Shown here: positions 8,668-16,294 of the stretch, in pieces
Layout: every line of letters begins with the position of its first letter
Numbering within the stretch: position 1 is the stretch's first letter
Assembly: GCF_030252345.1 (NCBI RefSeq)
Contig: NZ_CP126980.1
Location: forward strand, 4,541,501-4,605,500
Direction of reading: 5' to 3'
DNA: 64,000 bases
Source: Actinoplanes oblitus
Lineage (GTDB): Bacteria; Actinomycetota; Actinomycetes; Mycobacteriales; Micromonosporaceae
Notes under the pieces: generated by a model
Databases searched by the model: none
Seen by the model: only the letters and a program-made list of their open reading frames with translations
What the model was told of the DNA's origin: nothing
Position numbers and translations under genes: made by a program

Positions 8668-9333
8668 CTACGGCTGGGGGCGCAGGACCGGGCCGAACAG
8701 GCGGCGGGTCTGGTCGGCGCGCAGGCCGACGAAGGTGCCGGTGGCGGTGACCAGGAGGGTGCCCGGCTCGGCCTCGGTCGCGATGGTGCCGGTCGCGGTC
8801 ACCCGGCGGCCGTCCACCTCACGCACCTCGGCGGTCAGCAGCAGTGGGGTCAGCAGCGGGACCGGCGCGTGATAGGCGGTGTCCAGCCGCACCGTCATCC
8901 CGGGCCGGCCGGCGGCGACCACGGTGTGCCCGAGCAACTGGTCGAGCAGCATCGCGCTGACGCCGCCGTGCGCGAACCTCGGCGGCCCCTCGAAGGCCAT
9001 GCCGAGCGTGCACCTGCCGATCGCCGTCCCGCCCAGCACCTCGACGCGCAGCGGCGGCGCGAGGGCGCTGCCGCCGCCGGTGACCGGGTTGTACAACCGG
9101 ATGCCGCCGAGCAGGTCGTCGGCCCGGGGCAGGGCGGCCGGGTCGCGTGTCCGCCCGCCGAGCCGGTCGATCACGTCGCGGATGCCGGCGGCGGCCCGGA
9201 GCAGATCGCCGGTCGGCGCCTCGGTGACGGTGGCCTGCTCGACCAGCGCCCGCAGCGCGTCGCCCAGCTCGGTGATGGCCTCGCGTCGATGGGTCAGGCC
9301 GGTTCCGTCGTCGGTCACCGCGTGTCCGTCCAT
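8668..9333 (-). CDS. PaaI-type hotdog acyl-CoA thioesterase
   Basis: 221 aa. The C-terminal two thirds show a hotdog fold with FAHGGVSAMLLDQLLG, the helix motif of PaaI-family thioesterases (HGG plus an acidic residue one to two turns later), and strands ending in VTATGTF. The N-terminal ~70 residues are helical and specific to this subgroup. It should hydrolyse acyl-CoA thioesters in the cytoplasm. A perfect KstR-type operator lies in the 93-bp divergent gap shared with the SRPBCC gene, so it is probably induced with steroid degradation and may recycle CoA from stalled steroid-acyl-CoA esters (inference). Confidence 0.85.
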   Translation of the reverse strand: MDGHAVTDDGTGLTHRREAITELGDALRALVEQATVTEAPTGDLLRAAAGIRDVIDRLGGRTRDPAALPRADDLLGGIRLYNPVTGGGSALAPPLRVEVLGGTAIGRCTLGMAFEGPPRFAHGGVSAMLLDQLLGHTVVAAGRPGMTVRLDTAYHAPVPLLTPLLLTAEVREVDGRRVTATGTIATEAEPGTLLVTATGTFVGLRADQTRRLFGPVLRPQP

Positions 9334-9387
9334 GACAACAGCATCGCCGCCGGCGGCCGGATGAACTAGTGAATCAAGTCACACTGC

Positions 9388-9401
9388 TATAACCTGTTCT
9401 A
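9388..9401. promoter_or_regulatory. KstR operator (thioesterase / SRPBCC divergent promoter)
   Basis: TATAACCTGTTCTA matches the published KstR consensus TnnAACnnGTTnnA at every defined position. It sits 55 bp from the thioesterase start and 26 bp upstream of the SRPBCC start, so it could repress both promoters. Confidence 0.85.
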
Positions 9402-9426
9402 GTTGCTCGACTGGAGGAGGGGCGCG

Positions 9427-9858
9427 ATGGCCAAGGTGACAGTTGAGGCCGATGCCAAGGCGGATCCGCAGCGAGTGTGGGACGTCGTGGCGGACCTGTC
9501 GCGGGTCGCGGAATGGAACACGATGCACGAGGGGTTCACCGGCGAGGTGCCGTCGCACCTCGGCGAGGGCACCGAGTACCGGCAACGGGTGAAACTGATG
9601 GGCATGCCCGCCGAGATGGCGTGGCGAGTAGTCACGGCGGCGGCGCCGACCCGGCTGGAGCAGAACGGCGACGGGCCGATGGGCGTCAAGGCGAAGAACC
9701 TCATCGTGATCGAGAAGGCCGAGGGTGGCTCGCACATCACCTACGAGATGGAGTTCATCGGCCCGGCGCTGAAGGGCCCGATGGCCGGCATGCTGGAGAA
9801 GCAGGCCGGCGCCGCGGGTCAGCAGGCCCTGGCGAAACTGGTGGCACTGGCCGAGTGA
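9427..9858 (+). CDS. SRPBCC (START/Bet v1-like) family protein
   Basis: 143 aa. Start MAKVTVEADAKADPQRVWDV is the typical SRPBCC opening (strand, then the P-x-x-V-W-D-V helix); an AGGAGG-like ribosome site precedes the ATG at 9427, which is preferred to an in-frame ATG at 9403. The long C-terminal helix (GMLEKQAGAAGQQALAKLVAL) closes the hydrophobic cavity. The family binds lipids, sterols or polyketides, and members are recurrent neighbours of actinobacterial steroid genes. With a KstR operator directly upstream and kstR downstream, a role in binding a steroid intermediate is plausible but unproven. Confidence 0.8.
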   Translation: MAKVTVEADAKADPQRVWDVVADLSRVAEWNTMHEGFTGEVPSHLGEGTEYRQRVKLMGMPAEMAWRVVTAAAPTRLEQNGDGPMGVKAKNLIVIEKAEGGSHITYEMEFIGPALKGPMAGMLEKQAGAAGQQALAKLVALAE

Positions 9859-9893
9859 CCGGCGCGGCGGGCGCGGCCGGACAGGGCCGGTGA

Positions 9894-10514
9894 TCAGCGC
9901 AGCAGCAGGCGGCTCGCCAGTTCCAGGTGGTTGATCACATCGTTCGCCGAGGCACGGCGGGTCACCCAGGCCACCAGGTTGGACAGCCACACGTCGCCGA
10001 TGACCCGGGCGATCGCCCGGTCGTCGGCGGTCGGCTCGCCGTCGTGCACGGCCCGGGTGAACATGTCCTCCATCAGCCGGGCGACCGCGTTGACCTCGGC
10101 GCTCGCCGACGGATCGGCGAACATGAAGGCCCGGGTCATCGCCTCGGTGAGCTGCGGCTCGCGCTGCATCGCCCGGGTCACCCGGCTCAGCACGAACTGC
10201 ATGCGCTCGTGGGCGGTGTCGCCGGGGATCGGCTTGCGGTCCAGTTTCTCCCGGGTCTTCTCCAGCTCCAGGGCCAGCGCCGACACCAGCAGGTGGATTT
10301 TCGACGGGAAGTAGCGGTACAGCGTGCCCAGGGCGACCTCGGCGCGCTCCGCGACGGTGCGCATCTGCACCGCGTCGTAGCCGCCTTTCGACGCCAGCTG
10401 CAGCGTGGCCTCGAGGATCCGGCGGCGCCGGTCGCGCTGTGCGGCGGAGCCCTGCTCGGCGTCGAGGGTGCTGCGCGCGGCGCCAATACTGGTATTCGTT
10501 CTCGGTGTTGCCAT
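9894..10514 (-). CDS. kstR: TetR-family repressor of cholesterol catabolism KstR
   Basis: 206 aa. The N-terminal HTH (about 30-75) reads GGYDAVQMRTVAERAEVALG followed by TLYRYFPSK, practically the KstR signature of Mycobacterium and Rhodococcus. The ligand domain retains MQREPQLTEAMTRAFMFAD and VIGDVWLSNLVAWVTRRAS, also diagnostic. KstR is released by 3-oxo-cholest-4-enoyl-CoA-type ligands and controls upper steroid degradation genes. A KstR box in the divergent gap to fadE28 indicates autoregulation. It is located directly in the regulon it controls. Confidence is high from direct motif recall, although I could not align it. Confidence 0.95.
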   Translation of the reverse strand: MATPRTNTSIGAARSTLDAEQGSAAQRDRRRRILEATLQLASKGGYDAVQMRTVAERAEVALGTLYRYFPSKIHLLVSALALELEKTREKLDRKPIPGDTAHERMQFVLSRVTRAMQREPQLTEAMTRAFMFADPSASAEVNAVARLMEDMFTRAVHDGEPTADDRAIARVIGDVWLSNLVAWVTRRASANDVINHLELASRLLLR

Positions 10515-10600
10515 GGTTTACCCCTCGCGGCGCGATGTTCTCCTCAGCCTAGCAACGCGTCATCGCGTGCCTGTCGCGGCGATCGATGTTCACCCCGAAG

Positions 10601-10614
10601 TGAAACGTGTTCTA
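10601..10614. promoter_or_regulatory. KstR operator (kstR / fadE28 divergent promoter)
   Basis: TGAAACGTGTTCTA matches TnnAACnnGTTnnA. It ends only 8 bp before the fadE28 start codon, so either that transcript is nearly leaderless or the repressor blocks the start site itself. It lies 86 bp from the kstR start and is suited to autoregulation. Confidence 0.85.
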
Positions 10615-10622
10615 ATGGCGGC

Positions 10623-11624
10623 ATGGGTCCGGACTTCACGCTCGACGACGCACAGGAGGCGATCGTCCGGCTGGCCGGCGAGGTGCTGGGCGACAGCGAC
10701 GGCGACGGCTCGGCGGGGCGCTGCTGGGCATCGCTCGGCCAGGCCGGGTTGCTCGGCCTCGCGGTGCCCGCCGAGCTCGGCGGCGCCGGGCTCGGCCCGA
10801 TGGCCACCGGCCTGCTGCTCACCGAGGTCGGCCGGTGCGCCGCGGGGGTGCCGGCCTGGTCCACGCTGTCCCTCGGCGTGCTGCCGGTGGTGCGCTGGGG
10901 CAGCCCGGACCAGCAACGCGAGCTGCTGTCCGCGGTGCCGGCGGGCCGGGTGCTGACCGGCGCCCCGCACGCGGAGGTCACCGCCACCGGGGGCGGCCGG
11001 CTGACCGGGACCTGCCGTGCCGTACCGGACGCCGACCGGGCCCACCGGATCCTGGTCCCGGTGGGCGAGACGGTCGCGCTGGTGGACCCGGCCGCACCCG
11101 GCGTCACGATCCTGCCCACCCCGGGCGGGTTCGCCCTGCGCCTGGCGAGCGCCGCCGCCGAGCCGCTGGGCGACGGCAAGGCGGACCTCGAACGGTACGC
11201 GGTGGCGGGCGCCTGTGCGCTCGGGGACGGCGCACTGGCCGGGGCCCTGCGGATGACCGCCGCCCACGTGCGCGACAGGCACCAGTTCGGCCGCCCGCTC
11301 GCCACCTTCCAGGCGGTGGCCCAGCAGATCGCCGACGTCTACGTCGCCTCCCGCACGATGCACCTGGCAGCCCTCGCCGCGAGCTGGAGCGTGGAGCGGG
11401 ACGACGGCGGCGACACCGACCTGTGGACCGCGGCCTACTGGCTGTGCGCTGAGGTGCTGCCCGCCCTGCGCACCTGTCACCACCTGCACGGCGGGCTCGG
11501 GCTGGCCGCCGACTACCCGCTGCACCGGCACACCGCGCTGGTGCGTGACCTGATCCGGTACGTCGGTGGGGCGGAGTACTGCCTCGACCGGCTGGGAGCG
11601 AGCGATGTTCATCGAGCTGAGTGA
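10623..11624 (+). CDS. fadE28: Acyl-CoA dehydrogenase subunit FadE28 (ChsE1-like)
   Basis: 333 aa, the short-subunit length of Mtb FadE28 (about 340 aa). Acyl-CoA dehydrogenase C-terminal helices are clear: RDRHQFGRPLATFQAVAQQIAD is the FAD-contacting loop and HLHGGLGLAADYPLHRH the C-terminal motif. With FadE29 it should form the alpha2beta2 ChsE1-ChsE2 enzyme that dehydrogenates the three-carbon (propionyl) side chain of the steroid-CoA ester. The order fadE28-fadE29-chsH-ltp2 reproduces Mycobacterium Rv3544c-Rv3540c. The 20-bp overlap with fadE29 implies coupled synthesis. The ATG at 10623 is chosen; no strong RBS precedes it because the KstR box occupies that position. Confidence 0.9.
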   Translation: MGPDFTLDDAQEAIVRLAGEVLGDSDGDGSAGRCWASLGQAGLLGLAVPAELGGAGLGPMATGLLLTEVGRCAAGVPAWSTLSLGVLPVVRWGSPDQQRELLSAVPAGRVLTGAPHAEVTATGGGRLTGTCRAVPDADRAHRILVPVGETVALVDPAAPGVTILPTPGGFALRLASAAAEPLGDGKADLERYAVAGACALGDGALAGALRMTAAHVRDRHQFGRPLATFQAVAQQIADVYVASRTMHLAALAASWSVERDDGGDTDLWTAAYWLCAEVLPALRTCHHLHGGLGLAADYPLHRHTALVRDLIRYVGGAEYCLDRLGASDVHRAE

Positions 11625-12738
11625 GGACCAGCGGGCGCTGCGAGCGCGGCTCCGGGCGTACCTCAAAGGGGTGGTTTCCGAGGCGGACCGGGCGGCGATG
11701 CTGCGGCAGAGGCACGGTGCGGTCTTCCGGACGCTGGTCCGGCGGCTCGGGCGGGACGGGTGGCTGGGGATCGGGTTCCCGGAGCGGTTCGGCGGCGGCG
11801 GGCTCGGCGCGGTCGAGCAGCAGATCTTCGTGAACGAGGCGGCGCGTGCCGACGTGCCGCTGCCGGCCGTGACGCTGCAGACGGTGGCGCCCACGCTGCT
11901 CGCCCACGGCACACGCGAGCAGCAAGAGTTCTTCCTGCCGCGGATCCTGGCCGGGGAGATTCACTTCGCGATCGGGTACACCGAGCCGGAGGCCGGCACC
12001 GATCTCGCCGCGCTGCGCACGCGTGCCGTGCGGCACGGCGACGAATACCTGGTGAACGGGCAGAAGACGTTCACCACCGGGGCGCACGACGCCGACTACC
12101 TGTGGCTGGCCTGCCGCACCGACCCGGACGCGCCCCGGCATCGCGGCCTGTCCATCCTGATCGTGGACACCGCCGACCCCGGCTACTCGTGGACGCCGAT
12201 CATCACCTGCGACGGTGCGCACCACGTCAACGCGGTCTACCTCAGCGACGTACGGGTGCCGGTGAACCGCCTGGTGGGCGCGGAGAACGGCGGCTGGCGG
12301 CTGCTGACGGCGCAGCTCAACCACGAGCGGGTGATGCTCGGGCCGGCCGGGCGCTTCGGCGCGTTCCTCGACCGGGTGGGCGCCTGGGCGGTGGATCACG
12401 ACACCCCGGACGTGCGCCGGGCGCTGGCCCGCGCCGAGGCCTGCCGCCGGGTGAACGAGCTGCTCAACTGGCAGGTGACCGGCGGTGAGCCGAACGCTGC
12501 CGACGCGTCCGCCACCAAGGTGTTCGCCTCCGAGCGCCTGCTGCGGATCGGCCAGGAACTGGAGGAGGTGGTCTGGCGGCACGGCGATCCGGCCGACTCG
12601 GCCACCGCCGAGCTGCTGACCTGGCTGGACCTGCAGGCCAGACGCAACCTCGTGCTCACCTTCGGCGGCGGGGTCAACGAGATCCAGCGGGAACTGATCG
12701 CGTCGGCGGGCCTCGGCCTGCCCCGGGTGCCCAGGTAG
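11605..12738 (+). CDS. fadE29: Acyl-CoA dehydrogenase subunit FadE29 (ChsE2-like)
   Basis: 377 aa full-length acyl-CoA dehydrogenase with N-terminal helical domain, the beta-domain motif IGYTEPEAGTDLAALRTRAV (residues ~113-132) and the tail FGGGVNEIQRELIASAGLGLPR. MFIELSEDQRALR is a typical family start. It is the partner of FadE28 and is expected to carry the catalytic base of the heteromer. It acts in the cytoplasm on 3-oxo-4-pregnene-20-carboxyl-CoA, producing the 17(20)-ene for the following hydratase. The gene is followed after 8 bp by the fused hydratase. Confidence 0.9.
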   Translation: MFIELSEDQRALRARLRAYLKGVVSEADRAAMLRQRHGAVFRTLVRRLGRDGWLGIGFPERFGGGGLGAVEQQIFVNEAARADVPLPAVTLQTVAPTLLAHGTREQQEFFLPRILAGEIHFAIGYTEPEAGTDLAALRTRAVRHGDEYLVNGQKTFTTGAHDADYLWLACRTDPDAPRHRGLSILIVDTADPGYSWTPIITCDGAHHVNAVYLSDVRVPVNRLVGAENGGWRLLTAQLNHERVMLGPAGRFGAFLDRVGAWAVDHDTPDVRRALARAEACRRVNELLNWQVTGGEPNAADASATKVFASERLLRIGQELEEVVWRHGDPADSATAELLTWLDLQARRNLVLTFGGGVNEIQRELIASAGLGLPRVPR

Positions 12739-12746
12739 GAGGCGGG

Positions 12747-13940
12747 ATGATCGACGAGGCTGCCCGGCGCATCGCCGAAGCGGGCTGGTACCCGGCGCGA
12801 CCGGCCCGGGATCCGGTGAACCGTCCGGCGATCCGCGACTGGCTCGCCGCGATCGGCGACACCAACCCGGTGTACGAGCGGGACGGTGTGGCACCGCCCG
12901 CGATGGCACAGGTGTGGACCATGCCCGGCCTCGGCGCCCGGCCGGAGGATCCGCTGCGCGCGATGACCGGGGTGCTGGACGAGGCCGGGTACACGTCGGT
13001 GGTGGCGACGGACTGCGCACAGACCTACCACCGTTACTTGCGGGACGGCGAGGTCCTCGCGGTCCGCAGCCGGCTCGCCGGGGTCGCCGGTCCGAAACGC
13101 ACGGCGCTGGGCGAGGGGTGGTTCGTCACCACGTCGAGCATCTGGGAGGTGGCCGGGGAACCGGTGGCCGAGATGAGCTTCCGGGTGCTGAAGTTCCGGC
13201 CCGGCCCGGCCCCGGAACGCGCGGCGCCGGTGCGTCCGGTGGCCGGCCCGGACACCGCCTTCTTCTGGGCCGGGGTCGAGGCCGGTGAGTTGCGCGTGCA
13301 GAGCTGCGGCGAGTGCGGGGCGCTGCGCCACCCGCCCGGACCGGCCTGTCCGGCGTGCGGCGCGCTCAAGCCGTCCTACGTGGTGGCGGCCGGGACCGGG
13401 ACCATCCACAGCTACGTCGTGCACCACCATCCGCCACTGCCCGGGCGGCGGTCGCCGGTGACCGTCGCGCTGGTGGACCTGGACGAGGGCGTACGGATGG
13501 TGGCCGAGCTGCGCGGCGTGCGCCCGGCCATCGGGGAGCGGGTCCGGGCCGGCTTCGAGGACGGGCTGCCGGTGTGGCGGCCGATCGGCGTGGACCTGCC
13601 GTCCTGGGAGCTCGCGGTCACCCCCACCGTGATCATCAGCAGCGCGCTGGCCACCCGGGACTTCCAGGACGTGCACCACGACCGGGACGCGGCGGTGCGG
13701 CGCGGCAGCCGGGACATCTTCCTGAACATCCTGGCCACCACCGGGTTCGTGCAGCGTTATGTGACCGACTGGGCCGGGCCGCAGACGGTGCTGCGCGGCA
13801 TCGAGATCAGGCTCGGGACGCCCTGCTACGCCTACGACACGCTGACCTTCAGCGGGCAGGCGCGGGGCGACGAGGTGACGGTGGCCGGGCGGACGGCGGC
13901 CGGCGAGCACGTCGCCGGGATCGTGCGGGTGGCGTCGTGA
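12747..13940 (+). CDS. chsH2-chsH1: Fused ChsH2-ChsH1 steroid enoyl-CoA hydratase
   Basis: 397 aa. In Mycobacterium this activity is two proteins, ChsH2 (MaoC-like plus DUF35) and ChsH1 (MaoC-like). Here one chain carries all three parts: an N-terminal MaoC-like hotdog (1-155), a DUF35 part (about 170-275) with the zinc ribbon CGECGALRHPPGPACPACG, and a second MaoC-like hotdog (about 280-397) with the catalytic-type DFQDVHHDRDAA segment. It should hydrate the 17(20)-enoyl-CoA, while the DUF35 part docks the aldolase Ltp2, encoded next. The total is shorter than the sum of the separate Mtb proteins, so linkers were trimmed. The fusion removes the need to balance two subunits. Confidence 0.88.
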   Translation: MIDEAARRIAEAGWYPARPARDPVNRPAIRDWLAAIGDTNPVYERDGVAPPAMAQVWTMPGLGARPEDPLRAMTGVLDEAGYTSVVATDCAQTYHRYLRDGEVLAVRSRLAGVAGPKRTALGEGWFVTTSSIWEVAGEPVAEMSFRVLKFRPGPAPERAAPVRPVAGPDTAFFWAGVEAGELRVQSCGECGALRHPPGPACPACGALKPSYVVAAGTGTIHSYVVHHHPPLPGRRSPVTVALVDLDEGVRMVAELRGVRPAIGERVRAGFEDGLPVWRPIGVDLPSWELAVTPTVIISSALATRDFQDVHHDRDAAVRRGSRDIFLNILATTGFVQRYVTDWAGPQTVLRGIEIRLGTPCYAYDTLTFSGQARGDEVTVAGRTAAGEHVAGIVRVAS

Positions 13941-14025
13941 TCGCCCGGGTCGCGGTGGTCGCGGCCGGCGGGCACGTCGCCGGGGTCGTGCGGGTGGCGT
14001 TGTGATCGCCCGGACCGCGGCGATC
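13896..14025 (+). repeat. 65-bp tandem duplication spanning the chsH stop and ltp2 start
   Basis: Copy 1 (13896-13960) and copy 2 (13961-14025) match at 58 of 65 positions. Each copy contains the end of the hydratase frame (HVAG-V/I-VRVA) and a GTGA start-stop overlap (GTG at 13937 and at 14002). The original coupled ltp2 start was evidently at 13937; after duplication that GTG opens only a 22-codon ORF that stops at 14005, and ltp2 now begins at the second GTG, again overlapped as GTGA. Confidence 0.85.
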
Positions 14026-15129
14026 GCGGGGATCGGGGCCACCGAGTTCTCCAAGGACTCCGGGCGGAGCGAGCTGCGGCTCGCTGTCGAGGCGGTCCGG
14101 GCCGCGCTCGACGACGCCGGCCTGCGGCCGTCCGACGTCGACGGCCTGACCACGTTCGGCATGGACGGCAACGCGGAGATCGCGGTGGCCCGGGAGATCG
14201 GCGCGGGCGAGCTGACCTTCCTGAGCCGGATCGCGTACGGCGGGGGAGCGGCCTGCGCGCTCGTGCAGCAGGCGGTGCTCGCGGTGACCGCCGGGATCGC
14301 CGGGACGGTGGTCTGCTACCGCGCGCTGAACGAGCGGTCGGGCCGCCGGTTCGGGCAGGCGACAGCGCCGCCCGGGCTGGACGCGACGTGGCACCACCCG
14401 ATGGGGCTGGCCACGCCGGCCGCGCAGGTGGCGATGGTGGCCCGGCGGTACCTGCACGACTTCGGGGCGACCACCGACGACTTCGGCAGGGTCACGGTGG
14501 CCGCCCGCCGGTACGCGGCGACGAACCCGGCGGCCTGGTTCTTCGGGCGGCCGATCACGCTGGAGGACCATCGGGCGTCGCGCTGGATCGCCGAGCCGTT
14601 GCGGCTGCTCGACTGCTGCCAGGAGAGCGACGGTGCGGTGGCCCTGGTGGTGACCTCCGTATCGCGGGCCCGTGACCTGCGACGGCCGCCGGCGGTGGTG
14701 TGCGCGGCGGCGCAGGGCAGCGGGCCGGACCAGTTCGTGATGACCAGCTACTACCGGGACCCGGTGGCGGCGCTGCCGGAGATGGGGGTGGTGGCGCGGC
14801 AACTGTGGGGACAGTCCGGGCTGACGCCTGCGGACGTACGGGCGGCGGTGCTGTACGACCACTTCACGCCGTACGTCTTGATGCAGTTGGAAGAGCTCGG
14901 CTTCTGCGGACGTGGCGAGGGCCGGCACGTGGTCGCCGAGGACCGGCTGCCGATCAACCCGCACGGCGGGCAGCTGGGGGAGGCCTACATCCACGGGATG
15001 AACGGGATCGCCGAGGCGGTGCGGCAGGTCCGCGGTACGGCGGTCAACCAGGTCCCCGGCGACGGGCCGGTACTGGTCACGGCCGGCACCGGCGTGCCGA
15101 CCAGCGGCCTGCTCCTCAGCGGGGCGTGA
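14002..15129 (+). CDS. ltp2: Steroid side-chain aldolase Ltp2 (thiolase-like)
   Basis: 375 aa lipid-transfer/thiolase-like protein. Ltp2 with the ChsH2 DUF35 domain cleaves 17-hydroxy-3-oxo-pregnene-20-carboxyl-CoA to androstenedione and propionyl-CoA, a retro-aldol step. Visible features: IAGIGATEFSKDSG start, YDHFTPY (285-291) and NPHGGQLGEAYIHGMNG (319-335), the conserved tyrosine-containing active-site segments of SCP2-type thiolases lacking the usual thiolase cysteine. The GTG start at 14002 overlaps the stop of a 22-codon ORF produced by the tandem duplication, so its translation may still be coupled. It is the last gene of the fadE28 operon. Confidence 0.9.
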   Translation: MIARTAAIAGIGATEFSKDSGRSELRLAVEAVRAALDDAGLRPSDVDGLTTFGMDGNAEIAVAREIGAGELTFLSRIAYGGGAACALVQQAVLAVTAGIAGTVVCYRALNERSGRRFGQATAPPGLDATWHHPMGLATPAAQVAMVARRYLHDFGATTDDFGRVTVAARRYAATNPAAWFFGRPITLEDHRASRWIAEPLRLLDCCQESDGAVALVVTSVSRARDLRRPPAVVCAAAQGSGPDQFVMTSYYRDPVAALPEMGVVARQLWGQSGLTPADVRAAVLYDHFTPYVLMQLEELGFCGRGEGRHVVAEDRLPINPHGGQLGEAYIHGMNGIAEAVRQVRGTAVNQVPGDGPVLVTAGTGVPTSGLLLSGA

Positions 15130-15269
15130 GCCGGAACGCGACCTGGTGCGTCGACCTCGAACATTCCCTGAGCGCGCCAGGGAGTCGGTGCGGGGCCCGC
15201 CGGCGTCCACGAACGCCGACGGGCTCGTGGACGCTCGGCTGCCTTGTGCGTTGCTCGTACGATCCAGGC

Positions 15270-15590
15270 ATGATCGGGAAGCGGGCGATGGTCGCCGCCG
15301 CCCTGCTCGCCGGCGCGACCGGCCTGGGGCTGGTCGCGCTGGGCTGGTGGGTGCAGGACTGGCAGTACCTCAGCGACTGGACCGATCCCGACCGGTGGTG
15401 GGGTGGACTGGTGCGCGGCATCGGCTATCTGATCATGGGCAAGATCGGCTTCAAAGCGGCCCTGGCCCTGATCGCCGCGGTGACCGTGCTGATCGGCTGG
15501 CTGCGGGCCCGTGCCTCGCGGGGGGCGGGCCGCGCGCCGGCCACCGTGCCGCCCGAAGCCGAGGATCGGAGCACCCCGGCGGCCGGCTGA
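15270..15590 (+). CDS. Small two-helix membrane protein
   Basis: 106 aa. Hydrophobic segments at about 8-27 (VAAALLAGATGLGLVALGWW) and 60-80 (FKAALALIAAVTVLIGWL) predict two membrane helices joined by a Trp/Asp-rich loop (WVQDWQYLSDWTDPDRWW); the tail is charged and Pro-rich. I do not recognise the family. It stands alone between ltp2 and a convergent secreted protein. The ATG at 15270 is the only reasonable start, but no strong RBS is seen. Confidence 0.6.
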   Translation: MIGKRAMVAAALLAGATGLGLVALGWWVQDWQYLSDWTDPDRWWGGLVRGIGYLIMGKIGFKAALALIAAVTVLIGWLRARASRGAGRAPATVPPEAEDRSTPAAG

Positions 15591-15641
15591 GGTCGCCAAC
15601 ACCTCCAACGTTCATGCTGCCAGGCGGGCTCCGAACACGGT

Positions 15642-16097
15642 TCAGGGGCAGGTCACCGGAGTGGCGAAGCTGCCGGGGCCCCACGCGCCGGTGCGGTTGT
15701 CCCAGACCCGGAGGACGTATCCGATGGTGTCGCCCTGGTGGCAGCCCGCCCAGCCGGGCCAGCCGGCGACCTTGCTCGCGCCCGCGGGCACGGTGCGGTC
15801 GGAGGGCGTGTTCGGGTTCCACTGGATGCTTCCGCCGTTGACGGTGTAGCCGTCCTGGATCCTGATCGACACCGCGCTGCCGTGATTATTCTGGATCTTC
15901 GCGAAGCCGGCGACCGCGTGGGCGCTGGTCTCGTCGGAGTCGCAGGCGGTGTAGTAGATGCTGACCCGCACGTTCTTCGTGGCGCCGCACCTGGTCACCG
16001 CCTGAGCGGGTGACGCGACGACGAGCGGGAGGGCAACGATCAGCGCGGCGGTGAGCCCCGCGAGGCCCGGACGCCGGTGTCGTACCGATGCAAGCAT
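15642..16097 (-). CDS. Small secreted protein of unknown function
   Basis: 151 aa. Signal peptide: basic start MLASVRHRRPG, hydrophobic core LAGLTAALIVALPLVV, cleavage likely after ASPAQA (residue ~33). The mature part is about 118 aa with four cysteines (RCGATK, TACDSD, AGCHQG, VTCP), compatible with two disulfides, and a W-rich beta-type pattern. No family is recognised. Such small exported proteins are common in actinomycetes. Confidence 0.7.
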   Translation of the reverse strand: MLASVRHRRPGLAGLTAALIVALPLVVASPAQAVTRCGATKNVRVSIYYTACDSDETSAHAVAGFAKIQNNHGSAVSIRIQDGYTVNGGSIQWNPNTPSDRTVPAGASKVAGWPGWAGCHQGDTIGYVLRVWDNRTGAWGPGSFATPVTCP

Positions 16098-16294
16098 GCG
16101 GATCTCCGGTGAGGTCGGCGGACCACGACAGGTGCCCGGGGTGGCCCGGTGGGAACGGGCTCGCTCGGTCGGCTTCTTCCGCGCCGACCGGCCGGGGGGA
16201 CGTTACCGGCGCCGCCCGGGCCGGGAAAGGGCCGGGACAACGTATTCCGGATCGCGAAACATCCGTCGATCCCGCCGTGCGGACCCGCCTCTGC

